Below, piece by piece: positions 15,198-24,100 of a stretch of 33,107 bases of DNA. The stretch is from an uncultured Clostridia bacterium (GTDB lineage Bacteria; Bacillota; Clostridia; Christensenellales; Borkfalkiaceae). The position numbers and the translations under genes are program-made. The DNA lies in NCBI GenBank assembly GCA_947627125.1, contig CANQUY010000003.1:1-33107 (forward strand), read 5' to 3'. The notes beneath the pieces were generated by a model. It searched no databases. It was given only the letters and a program-made list of their open reading frames with translations, and had not been told where the DNA came from. Position 1 is the stretch's first letter, and each line of letters opens with the position of its first letter.

Positions 15198-16335
15198 AGC
15201 TGATCTCCCTGCCCTCGAGGCAGTACCGCTTGTTTTCCTCGCCGACGGTGAACACCCTGTGCATGAGGTTCCCGCCCTTGAGATCGTAGAAGAGGTCCCC
15301 CTTTTCCATGTTCTTGAGGAGAACGACGACGCCCTCCTGCTTGCGGGAGAGCTCCGCGGGTTCTGAATATCTCACCCTTCCGCCGTTGGCGCGCAGATAG
15401 GCAGAAATGACCGCGTCGGCCTTCTCTGCCCCCTCCATGCCTGCGGGAAGATTGGGATAGAGCACATTCCCCTCCCGCTTGCACTTGATATTCTTCATGA
15501 AATAGTCGATAAACGCCGCCTCGTCGGTGTCCGAGATGACCCTGTGGAGGGGCAGAAGCTCCACCGCGGGGTCAAAGAGGTTGATACACTCCGCAAGGGC
15601 GTACCGCGCGGGGTGATTTTTGAGCTCCACACCCTTGAGCGTGGGCTTCAGTTCCTCCCAATACATCTTGGCGGCAATGAGCTCGTCGTGCCCGTCGGCG
15701 ACGGCATAGCGGGGAATGCCGCGGGTCGTCAGCCAGGACGCGACGTCGTAGGCATACTCCTCGGGAACAAAACTGCCGCGGAGATTTCCCCCGTCCGCCA
15801 TGAGCGGAAAATCGTACATGATCTCGAGGTCCATGGCGTTTAATTCGCGTATAACTTCATTTTTTTTGTCGCTGTACAAAAGGAGGGTGTGCGGAAATTC
15901 GAGGAGCGCTTTCCTCCTTAGGGCGAGCAGATCCTTGACGCGGGGAGAGGGCCCCTCGGTGGCGCGGGCGGGAGTGAGTTCCCCCCGTTCAAAGGAGAAT
16001 GTTTCCATGTCGAGCGCGAGAACAATGCCCGTGCGCACGCGGCCGTTTTTCAGTTTCCGCTCCGTGAGCATGAAACCCCGCCCGATCCGCTCCAACTTTT
16101 CCTCGGTGAGTGCACTGACGATCGAGGAAGCCGCAGCGTCGGGGTCGTCCTCAGGTTCCCCCCTGTAGACGTCGGGAAGAATGCAGAAAAGAGAGGAGGG
16201 CGCGCTGCCCACTTCTCTTGCAACGCGCTCCCAAAAATCCCTGCTGCGGGGATGACTGTCGGGGGCGGGAACCGCCCATTTTTCAAAGCCGCTGCGGGGA
16301 AGAAAGATCCGCGGGGCACGGAAACAGTTTTTCAT
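15190..16335 (-). CDS. DUF1015 family protein
   Basis: 381 aa, cytoplasmic. Family pattern seen: GFEKWAVPAPDSHPRSRDFWE at the start, SFERGELTPARATEGPSPR, RRKALLEFPHTLLLYSD, DFPLMADGGNLRGSFV, YAVADGHDELIAAKMYWEEL (position of the family's conserved DGNH-like motif), NHPARYALAECINLFDPAVE and LLPLHRVISD. The molecular function of DUF1015 (sometimes described as SpoIIAA-like or 'YbbR-neighbour') is unknown to me. Its ATG overlaps the stop of the small gene upstream (ATGA) and its 3' end overlaps lysC by 8 nt, so all should be co-translated. DUF1015 genes often lie near amino-acid metabolism genes such as serA/serC; here the partner is lysC. Confidence 0.85.
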   Translation of the reverse strand: MKNCFRAPRIFLPRSGFEKWAVPAPDSHPRSRDFWERVAREVGSAPSSLFCILPDVYRGEPEDDPDAAASSIVSALTEEKLERIGRGFMLTERKLKNGRVRTGIVLALDMETFSFERGELTPARATEGPSPRVKDLLALRRKALLEFPHTLLLYSDKKNEVIRELNAMDLEIMYDFPLMADGGNLRGSFVPEEYAYDVASWLTTRGIPRYAVADGHDELIAAKMYWEELKPTLKGVELKNHPARYALAECINLFDPAVELLPLHRVISDTDEAAFIDYFMKNIKCKREGNVLYPNLPAGMEGAEKADAVISAYLRANGGRVRYSEPAELSRKQEGVVVLLKNMEKGDLFYDLKGGNLMHRVFTVGEENKRYCLEGREISYD

Positions 16336-16439
16336 ACGATATTGATGACGACGACGCAGACTGCCGCGAGGACGAGCGCAAACAGCTTGAGCGGAATATG
16401 GCTCAAAAATACGCGTTTCAGAAATTCGCCGAATTTCAT
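16332..16439 (-). CDS. 35-aa membrane peptide resembling the CdaR/YbbR anchor only
   Basis: Short ORF MKFGEFLKRVFLSHIPLKLF followed by ALVLAAVCVVVINIV and a stop. The pattern (basic head, PLKLFALVLA, hydrophobic run ending IN) is what the N-terminal TM anchor of CdaR (YbbR) looks like, and cdaR normally follows cdaA directly. All extracytoplasmic YbbR domains are missing. It overlaps cdaA (ATGA at 16439-16436) and the DUF1015 gene (ATGA at 16335-16332), so it is set perfectly between stop and start codons and is probably translated. Either a minimal CdaA partner or a relic kept for translational coupling. Confidence 0.65.
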   Translation of the reverse strand: MKFGEFLKRVFLSHIPLKLFALVLAAVCVVVINIV

Positions 16440-17287
16440 GATTTCTTGCCCTCCGTGTTGAATTCTTTATTGTAATAATCTCTCAGAATGCGCTTGAGGC
16501 CCACCGAATCGATATAGCGGGTGATCTGCACGTCCTGGTCCTTCTTCTTCTGCACATAGGAGATGATGCCCGTTTCCTCGGAAACGATGATCGTGGAAAC
16601 GTCCGCGACCTCCGTCACGCCGATCCCTGCCCTGTGGCGGGTGCCGTAGTCGTTGGGGAAGGTCTTTTGCGTGAGGGGCAGAAAGCAGCCCGCGGCCAAG
16701 ATCTTATCCCCGTTGATGATCATTGCGCCGTCATGCAGGGGAGCCTTGGGGACGAAGATGCCCTCGATGAGCTGGGAGGAGATGGCGGCGTTCAAGGGGA
16801 CCCCGCTCTCGGCAATATCCTTGGGCATGCTTCCGTTCGAGAGGACGATGAGCGCGCCCGTGTTGCTCTTTGAGAGGTTGAACACTGCCCGCGTGATCGC
16901 GTTGATGCACTCCTCGGTGAGCTGGGTCTGCTTGTCGGGCGAGTTCGTCACGCGGTGCTGGATATTTTTAGGGGTGTTGTAGATCCCACGCTTGATCTCC
17001 ATGCCGAAGAGGAAGAGGAAGAACACGGAAACGAGCCCGACGAAGAGGAAGAACCAAAGCGCGTCCATCTTCTCCGAAAAGATCGTGGCGGCCCCCATGC
17101 AGAGAATGAGGAAAATATACATGGGGATATACCGTTTTGCGTTGTTCTCATAGAGCGTGCGCAGAACGAAATAGATGACGATAAAGAACAAAATGAGTTC
17201 CAACACCGTGACCCACTGGAACGGAGCCGTTGCATACGATGTAAAGAACGATTTCATCGACTCCCGGATCTCATCTATCGATCTCAT
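16436..17287 (-). CDS. cdaA: Diadenylate cyclase CdaA
   Basis: Makes c-di-AMP from two ATP at the membrane; the messenger controls potassium and osmolyte transport. 283 aa: three N-terminal TM helices (about residues 25-100), then the DAC domain with GALIVLSNGS, LHDGAMIINGDKI (DGA motif) and GTRHRAGIGVTEV (RHR motif), so the active site is complete. ATG 17287 follows AAGGAGGGAAG. It is first in a minus operon with a 35-aa CdaR-like peptide, DUF1015 and lysC; glmM, the usual third gene of the cdaA locus, is absent. KtrA, a known type of c-di-AMP target, is encoded about 6 kb away. Confidence 0.97.
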   Translation of the reverse strand: MRSIDEIRESMKSFFTSYATAPFQWVTVLELILFFIVIYFVLRTLYENNAKRYIPMYIFLILCMGAATIFSEKMDALWFFLFVGLVSVFFLFLFGMEIKRGIYNTPKNIQHRVTNSPDKQTQLTEECINAITRAVFNLSKSNTGALIVLSNGSMPKDIAESGVPLNAAISSQLIEGIFVPKAPLHDGAMIINGDKILAAGCFLPLTQKTFPNDYGTRHRAGIGVTEVADVSTIIVSEETGIISYVQKKKDQDVQITRYIDSVGLKRILRDYYNKEFNTEGKKS

Positions 17288-17335
17288 TCTTCCCTCCTTC
17301 TCCCAAGACGGGCAAAAAAAGTCTACTCATACTAT

Positions 17336-17363
17336 ATTATAACGAATTTTGCGGAAAAAGCAA
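17336..17363 (-). promoter_or_regulatory. cdaA operon promoter candidate
   Basis: Minus strand TTGCTT (17363-17358), 16 nt, TATAAT (17341-17336), about 48 nt before the cdaA ATG. It lies in the short gap after holA. Confidence 0.6.
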
Positions 17364-17375
17364 AGAATTTTGATA

Positions 17376-18353
17376 TTATCCGAAAAATATTTTTGCCATG
17401 GCGGAAAAGAGCGCGCCTTTTGCCGAGTAGAGCCCGCTCTTTGCGCCGCAGGAAAGTGCGTACAGCCCCTCGTAGAGCGTCTGCACCCGCTCCCTGCCAA
17501 GACGCTGCGCCGCCTCGCGGTTCTTCTGCACCGCATAAGGCTTGACGCCGAGGATCTTTGCCGCCTCCGCATCCGAAAGGCGCATGTTTGAAATGTCGCA
17601 CAGCGTGCGGTAGTGGGAGGTCAGAGAGGACAAGACGGCATATTCGTCGTACCCCTTTTCGAGCAAATCGTGCAATATCTCGCAAAAAATACTGCCGTTC
17701 CGCCGCGACGCCGCCTGCGTCAGTTCATAGATCTTATATTCCGTATCCTTTGCGATATGCGCCTCGACGACGTCCTTCGTCACCCTGCCGCCCTCGCCGA
17801 GGAGGAGCTGTAACTTCTCGCACTCCTTGGCCATGCGCGCGGCGTCGAGATTGCAGTAGCGCACCATGAGGGAGATCGCGTCGCCGTCCGCGGAGAGCCC
17901 CTTCCGCTTCAGCATGCCGAACAGCCAGCGGGAGAGGTTTTCCTCGCTCTCGCGGGAGCAGTCCACGAGCGTTACTCCCTTCTTCTTTCTGAGGTCCGCC
18001 GCCCCCGCCTTTTTCGTACTGTTGACGATGAGGAGCACCGTGCTCTCGCAGGGTTTTTCGACGTATAAGTTTAAAATTTCCCATTCCCTTTCGGTGGGAT
18101 AGAAGTCGTACACGCGCACGAGCCGTCTCTCGTCGAGGAAGGGCAGGGCATAGAGATCGGCGCGGAAGGAAGCAAGGTTCCCCTTCAGCGAATCCCCCTC
18201 GACGCGCACGTCGTTGAGGGAGGGCTGCGTGATGCGGCAGGCCGCGGAGATGCTCTTTACCGCATGGTCGCGGAAATAGGCCTCCTCGCCGTCGATGAGA
18301 TAGACGGGGTCGAGCCCCGCTTCAAGACTCTTTGCAAGCTGGACAAACTTCAT
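17376..18353 (-). CDS. holA: DNA polymerase III delta subunit
   Basis: Clamp-loader subunit that opens the beta sliding clamp. 325 aa from MKFVQLAKSLEAGLDPVYLI; seen: DGEEAYFRDHAVKSI, FRADLYALPFLDERRLVRVY, STVLLIVNSTKKAGA, MVRYCNLDAARMAKECEKLQ and a C-terminal helical collar ending AMAKIFFG. Normal length. The start at 18353 overlaps the comEC stop (ATGA), as comEC-holA pairs often do in Firmicutes; a longer open frame to 18401 only reads into comEC. There is no rpsT after it, unlike in Bacillus. Confidence 0.93.
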   Translation of the reverse strand: MKFVQLAKSLEAGLDPVYLIDGEEAYFRDHAVKSISAACRITQPSLNDVRVEGDSLKGNLASFRADLYALPFLDERRLVRVYDFYPTEREWEILNLYVEKPCESTVLLIVNSTKKAGAADLRKKKGVTLVDCSRESEENLSRWLFGMLKRKGLSADGDAISLMVRYCNLDAARMAKECEKLQLLLGEGGRVTKDVVEAHIAKDTEYKIYELTQAASRRNGSIFCEILHDLLEKGYDEYAVLSSLTSHYRTLCDISNMRLSDAEAAKILGVKPYAVQKNREAAQRLGRERVQTLYEGLYALSCGAKSGLYSAKGALFSAMAKIFFG

Positions 18354-20326
18354 AGTACTAAGATTATACCATAGTTCAAAAAATATTTCAAGGTCCCGCA
18401 CCCCTTTGTGAGGGTTAAATCGGCAGTTATCTGCGAAAAACCGTCGGGATCGAACATGACGGCGTTGCCCCGCACGAAGAGGAGGAGCGTCCCGTCCGTT
18501 TCAAAGGAGAAGGAGAGCTCTCCCTCCGAAAAGCTCTTGCCGCAGAGGACCTCCGTTTCCTGAAAGCCGTCCGCCCCCTCCCGCATGCAATAGACCCGCT
18601 CCGCACCCGTGAACGCTGCGATATTCAGCGTGTCCATGCGCTCCTCCGAGAGGACGACGGCGGCGTTGACGGAGCCCGTGCGGCGGGCCAGAAAGTTCCT
18701 GCAAGACATGAGATCGACGCCCTCGCCGACGATGAGCACGCTCTCATCCCCGCACCGCACGAGGGCGAGCAGATCCTCTCCCGCGGCGACGTCCACGACC
18801 GCCCCGCCGAAGAGGCAATTTTCGGCGACCAGACACATGGAAAAGAGAAAAACCGCAACACATGTCACGGTTACGCGCACAAGCGGGCGCAGACGGACGC
18901 GCTCGGTCCCGTAAAGACAGCCGCACAGCCAGACGGTTCCCGCCGCCCCGAACGCAAAGCCCGTCAGCACATAACCGAAGTCCGCCGCCGAGAACAGAAA
19001 CAGGAGGACGGCGAAGAGGCCGCGCGGGAAGATCAGAAGGGACGCCGCCGCAGGCGGAATGATGAGAGAGAGCAGAGTGAGGAGCAAGAGCGTGAGAAAG
19101 GCGAAGGGCAGAAGGGGCACGATGATGAGGTTGAGCCCGATCCCCCACACCGAAAAGTAGCCGAAGCCCTCGATCAGAATGGGGAAGGTGAAGAGCTGGA
19201 CGGCGAGGCTCGCGGAGAGGTATTCCCGCAAAAACCGAGGGATATGTGCGCGTTTCATGCCCCGCGTGAACATTCCCCCGAAGAGCGCAAGGCCGAGGCA
19301 GGCCCCGAAGGAGAGGCGGAACCCGACGGAGAGCCACTGCGCCGGCAAAAAGAGCAGAACGGAAAGAGCGGCGAGGGAGATGGAGCTGAGCATATCCGCC
19401 TTTCTCCCCGTGAAGGTGTTGACGCTGAGGGCAATACACATGATGAGCGCGCGGAGGGCGGAAACCGACCAGCCGCACAGGGCGCAGTAGAAAGTACAGA
19501 TAAGTACCGCGGGAAGGGCGGCATATCTCTTCAAAATGCGGAAAATGAGGAGCGACGCGCCGTACAGAATGCCGATATGGAGCCCCGAAACGGCAAAGAT
19601 ATGTGCGATTCCGCCGCTCCGCACGGCCGTCATGAAGCTGCGGTCCACCATGCGCGAATTTCCCGTCAGAAGCGCATAGGAGATGTACCCTTCCTCCCCG
19701 CCCATGCGCTCCCGCATGAGGTCAAAGAGCTCTCCATTCAAAAAGAGCAGCGGATGAAAGCCATTCTCCGCCGCCCCATACGTTTCCGAATCCGCGATAT
19801 AGCGGATATCGTTGACAAAATAGTAGGAATCTTCCGTGCCCGTGGGAAGAGGACAGCGTTTGACGCTCGCCGTAAAGGTGATGCGGTCCCCGGGGCGTAC
19901 CTCCTCCGACGTCAGCGTGAGGGTGAGTTTCCCTGCCGTCTTTTCCCCATTGAGGTACAGGTCGGAGAGCTCCGCTTCCATAAACCCGTCGTCGAGGGCG
20001 ATGCGCGTCACCGTTCCCTCCGCGCCGTATTCCCCCGCCGCCCTGCCCGAGAGATAGTTCTCCGTATAGAGATGGATCCCAACGGTCCCGACCGCCGCGA
20101 ACCCCAAAAATAAGCACATAAGTGCGATTATTTTCTGTTTTGTGAAGGGAAAGAGGGAGAAGGGAAGGAAGCAGAAAAGAAATAAAAAATCGGAGGGAAG
20201 GAGCCCGCCGAACCGGATACGGCAATAGAGAAAGATCCCGAAGGAGATGCCGAACGCCGCAAAGAGGAGCGGTCTGAAATTGACGCGCGGCAATAAAGAG
20301 GCGGAACTTTCAGCTCTGTCTGTCAT
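18350..20326 (-). CDS. comEC: ComEC/Rec2-family DNA uptake channel, degenerate C-terminal domain
   Basis: 658 aa. ComEC moves single-stranded DNA across the membrane during transformation. Seen: N-terminal TM pair, a soluble DUF4131/OB-like region (about 90-170, AEGTVTRIALDDGFMEAELS), the competence core with GGIAHIFAVSGLHIGILYGA near residue 240, GWSVSALRALIMCI, then many TM helices to about 480. The C-terminal part begins GGAVVDVAAGEDLLALVRCG where a metallo-beta-lactamase-like domain should be, but no HxHxDH motif exists: the matching stretch reads AAVVLSEERMDTLNIAAFTG. That domain is short and cannot bind metal in the usual way. Start 20326 has GGAGGAG upstream. Confidence 0.92.
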   Translation of the reverse strand: MTDRAESSASLLPRVNFRPLLFAAFGISFGIFLYCRIRFGGLLPSDFLFLFCFLPFSLFPFTKQKIIALMCLFLGFAAVGTVGIHLYTENYLSGRAAGEYGAEGTVTRIALDDGFMEAELSDLYLNGEKTAGKLTLTLTSEEVRPGDRITFTASVKRCPLPTGTEDSYYFVNDIRYIADSETYGAAENGFHPLLFLNGELFDLMRERMGGEEGYISYALLTGNSRMVDRSFMTAVRSGGIAHIFAVSGLHIGILYGASLLIFRILKRYAALPAVLICTFYCALCGWSVSALRALIMCIALSVNTFTGRKADMLSSISLAALSVLLFLPAQWLSVGFRLSFGACLGLALFGGMFTRGMKRAHIPRFLREYLSASLAVQLFTFPILIEGFGYFSVWGIGLNLIIVPLLPFAFLTLLLLTLLSLIIPPAAASLLIFPRGLFAVLLFLFSAADFGYVLTGFAFGAAGTVWLCGCLYGTERVRLRPLVRVTVTCVAVFLFSMCLVAENCLFGGAVVDVAAGEDLLALVRCGDESVLIVGEGVDLMSCRNFLARRTGSVNAAVVLSEERMDTLNIAAFTGAERVYCMREGADGFQETEVLCGKSFSEGELSFSFETDGTLLLFVRGNAVMFDPDGFSQITADLTLTKGCGTLKYFLNYGIILVL

Positions 20327-20376
20327 CTTTCTCCTCCGTGTGCAAAAATTTCGGCTCCCGCGTCCGATGTGTGTTT

Positions 20377-20385
20377 ATTATAGCA
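20377..20385 (-). promoter_or_regulatory. comEC-holA extended -10 promoter
   Basis: Minus strand TGCTATAAT (20385-20377), about 50 nt before the comEC ATG; no clear -35. Confidence 0.5.
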
Positions 20386-20494
20386 CGAATGAAAAACTCT
20401 GCACTCGTTTTTTTCACATAAATTGCAAATTTTTTTGTTTTTTGTCGATTTTTTTGGTTTTTTGCTCTGATTGGAGGGCGAAGGGGGAGGTAAC

Positions 20495-21040
20495 TGCTCA
20501 TTCTGAGGGAGCGCCAGCGACCGAAGAATCCCCCTGAACGAAGTCGCCCGCTCATTCTGAGAAAGGGAAAAAGAACGAAGTCAGATGAACGAACCCGAAG
20601 AATCTCGCGGCGATTGACAGTAAAGCATGCGGCGAGATGCTTCGGTACTGCTTCGTTAGACTGCGTTGTACTCACGTTCTCAGCATGACGCCGCTATAAC
20701 AGGCTCCCGTGCCGCCGCGTCATTCTGCCCCGCGCGCATTCTTGTTGCACTAAGCGCGGCACGAGCGCGTAGCGCGAAGTAGAAAGGGAGTAGGAACGAA
20801 GTCAGATGACTTAACCCGAAGAATCTCGCGGCGATTGACAGTAAAGCATGCGGCGAGATGCTTCGGTACAACCCTCGTAGACTGCGTTCAACTCCCGTTC
20901 TCAGCATGACGCCGCTACAACAGGCTCCCGTGCGTTTTATGGGATCCTTCGCTGCGCTCAGGATGAGCGCGGGGACTTGCTCCCGTGCGTTTAACGGGAT
21001 CCTTCCCCTTCGCTACGCTCAGGGTCGGGATGAGGTGGTG
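20495..21040. repeat. Palindromic repeat block between comEC and the helicase gene
   Basis: 20497-20530 is a GCTCATTCTGAGGGAGCG-type piece, about 20551-20695 a full palindromic unit (GCTCATTCTGAGAAAG ... CGTTCTCAGCATGACGCC), about 20715-20913 another, interrupted by roughly 50 bp of other sequence after GCGTCATTCTG. 20930-21035 has two GGATCCTTC ... GCTCAGG pieces. Before it, 20395-20470 is AT-rich DNA without a gene. Confidence 0.85.
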
Positions 21041-21083
21041 GGCGGGGTTTTGCGGATTGTTGTATTTTTCAGGCGGACGGTAC

Positions 21084-21112
21084 TTGCCATTTTATGGAAA
21101 TCGTGGTATAAT
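21084..21112 (+). promoter_or_regulatory. Promoter of the DUF4011 helicase gene
   Basis: TTGCCA (21084-21089), 17 nt, TATAAT (21107-21112). The ATG follows 35 nt later; the RBS is poor (AGGTT). Confidence 0.75.
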
Positions 21113-21147
21113 GGGAACGGAAATATATCATAATCTTCAGGTTCAGA

Positions 21148-24100
21148 ATGACGAAAACGGAAAAAGAAAATTTCATATCGGTCACGGCAAGATTTCCCGC
21201 CTATGTCGGCTATGCGGATCACTACTTTTCGACGCCCGCATCCCTCATTTTGCGCAACGACGGCGACGAGGACGTGACGCTCACCGCAAAACTTCAGACG
21301 GAGAGCGGCCTCTTTGTCTTTTTCGAGAAAGAGGTCTACGTCCCCTATGAGAGCACGGTGGAACTCTCCCTCAGCGGGATCTTCAACCCCGTGTTCCTCT
21401 CCGAACTCGCAGAGGTGACCGTCTGCACGGCAACGGCGAAAATTTTGCAGGGCGGAAAGGAGGTCTGTACGGCGGATATCTCCCTCACGGCCCTCCCCTT
21501 CGACTGGTGGGAGGGGCTCAAGGGCAATCCCGAACACCTCGCCTACTACGTCCGTCCGCACATGCCCGCGTGCGCTTCCGTCCTGCTCGAGGCGGGGAAC
21601 CGTCTGAAAGTCTGGGGGAGCGACCACTCCAACGGCTACGAAAACTGCGATAAAAACAGCATCCGCAGCGTGCTTGCGGCGATCTTTGCGGTCATCAAGG
21701 GGAAATCCGTCGAGCGGGCGGGCACGATCGACGCCGCTTCCCCCCTCTCCTGCATGCGCGAGCGGATCCTCGAGGACAGAAAGGCGACCTCGATGGAACT
21801 CGCCGTGTTTGCCTGTTCCTGCCTCGAGGGCGCGGGGCTCCATCCCGTCCTCGCCGTCGGCGAAAAGGACGTGGCGGTGGGCGTATGGCTGTATGAAACC
21901 TGCTTTTTGGACAGCGTTTCCGAGGACAGGGAAACGGTGGAAAAGTACATTTCGGACGGCATCAACAACCTCGCTTTCTTCGACGCGGACGACCTCTTCA
22001 CGGACAAGAAGGGGGCTTACGTCGTGGCGGAAACGCACTTTAAGACCAAGCTCGAAAAGGGAAAATTCTCCGTCTTTACGGATATCCGCCGCTGCCGTCT
22101 GGGGGGGATCCTCCCCTGTCCCACGCGGGAAAAGGGCGCAAACGGCTACGAAATTTACCGTGAGGAGGACGTTTCGGGGGAGAATGCGCCCGCGCCCCTT
22201 CCTGAACTCGGCAAGCGGGAGGCTCCCGCAACGGGCAGCGAAAAGTGGGAACGGCGGCTTTTAGATCTCACGGGCAAGAACGCTCTTTTGAATTTCACGG
22301 GCAAGAACGCTCTCCATCTCATGAGCTGCGGGGCGGACGAGCTCATGCTCATTGCCGCCGCCTCTCCCCTGCGCCTTGCGGGCGGGAAGGAAAAGGCGGA
22401 CGCCTTCGGCGCAAAGGCCGAGGGGCAGAAGCGGGAACTTCTCCGCCTCGAACAGGAAAAGGGGCTCCTCCGCGTGTATGCTCCCGAGGGGGAAACGGAT
22501 GAGGCGGCCATGCGGCTCCTCCGCCGCAACCGCACCGCCGAGGAGGAAACGGGCGCGAGCATTCTCTACCTCGCCCTCGGCTTTCTCTCCTATACGACGA
22601 AGGACGGCGCACAGCGGTATGCCCCTCTGACGCTCATTCCCGCGACCCTCAAAAAACAGAGGGGGACGGACGCCTGCGTTCTGCACGCAGACGGCAAGGA
22701 ACGGTTCATCAACGCAACGCTGTTGGAATTTTTAAAGCGGGAATACGGGATCGACATGCGCGGCCTCGGCGGAAATCTGAAGCCGAGCGAGGTGTTCTCC
22801 GTCGTCCGCGCCGAAACGGCCAAGATGAAGGGGTGGAAGGTATACGAGGACGCATACCTCGCCGCTCTCTCCTTTGAGCGGTTCTTGATGTGGAACGACC
22901 TCCGCCGCTCCTATGAGGAATTCGGCAAGAATAAGCTCTTTTCCGCCCTCAAGGACGGCAAGTACGAAAAGTCCAACACCGCCTATATGGAAGAGGACGT
23001 CGCCGACCCCGCTGAGTATTTCCTTCCCCTGCCGAGCGACAGTTCGCAGTTCTCTGCCGTTGCCCTCTCGGACACGGGGGAGAGCTTTGTCCTGCACGGC
23101 CCGCCCGGGACGGGCAAGAGCCAGACGATCGCCAATATCATCGCAAACGCCCTCGCAAAGGGGAAACGGGTGCTCTTCGTCGCAGAGAAGCGGGCGGCGC
23201 TCGACGTCGTCAAAAAGCGGCTCGACGGCGTGGGGATCGGCGATTTCTGCCTCGAGCTCCACGGCGACAAGGCAGACAAGGCCGCCGCCCTTCAAAAGCT
23301 CGAGAGGACGCTCTCCCTGCCCAAGGAGGAGGCCGCATCCCGCAGCGCCAAGGAAGTGCAGGCCCTCCGCAGCGACCTCTCCGCCCCCATGCTCGCCCTG
23401 CACAGGAAGAGAAAGTTGGGGCTCTCCGTCTACAGCGCGATCCTCGGCTATCTCGCGAACCGCCATGCGCCCGACATTCTCGACGTCGAGAGCTCCTTCT
23501 ACGACGCGCTGACCGAGGAAAAACTCGCCGTCTACAAGACGGTGATCCTCCGCGCGGCGACGGCGGCAAGGGAATGCGGCTCGGTCGCCCATTCCCCCTT
23601 TGAAAATGTCAATCTCACCGTTTGGTCGGCTCCTCTGCGGGACAGGGTATTCTGCGCCTCCGAGGTCGTCATTGCGGAGAGCAGACATTTGAAGTCCTTT
23701 TTGACCCTCTTCCTCGAATTCTACCGCCAGACGATGGCGGCCCTCTCCGAGAAGAAGCTGAAGGGGCTTGCCCTTCTCGCTTCCGACCTCAAGAGCGGAA
23801 AATACGATAAATACTTCGCCGCAACGGACGCCGACACATTTTCGGCATTCTATGCGGCAAACCGCCAGCTTGATTCCCGCCTCTCCTACTATTACAAGCA
23901 TTTCAAGACACTTGTGGAGCCCGACAATGCCGAGGAGCTCAAGACGCTCCGCGCGGGCGGGGATTGGCGGCTTCTGAAGAGCGGAAAAAACACCGTGAAA
24001 AAGCTCCGCCGCGTGGCCATCGACCCCTTCGGGGACGAGGACGTCATGAAGTACCTCATCACCCTCGCCGATATCGACGATGCGGAAAAGAGCGTCACGT

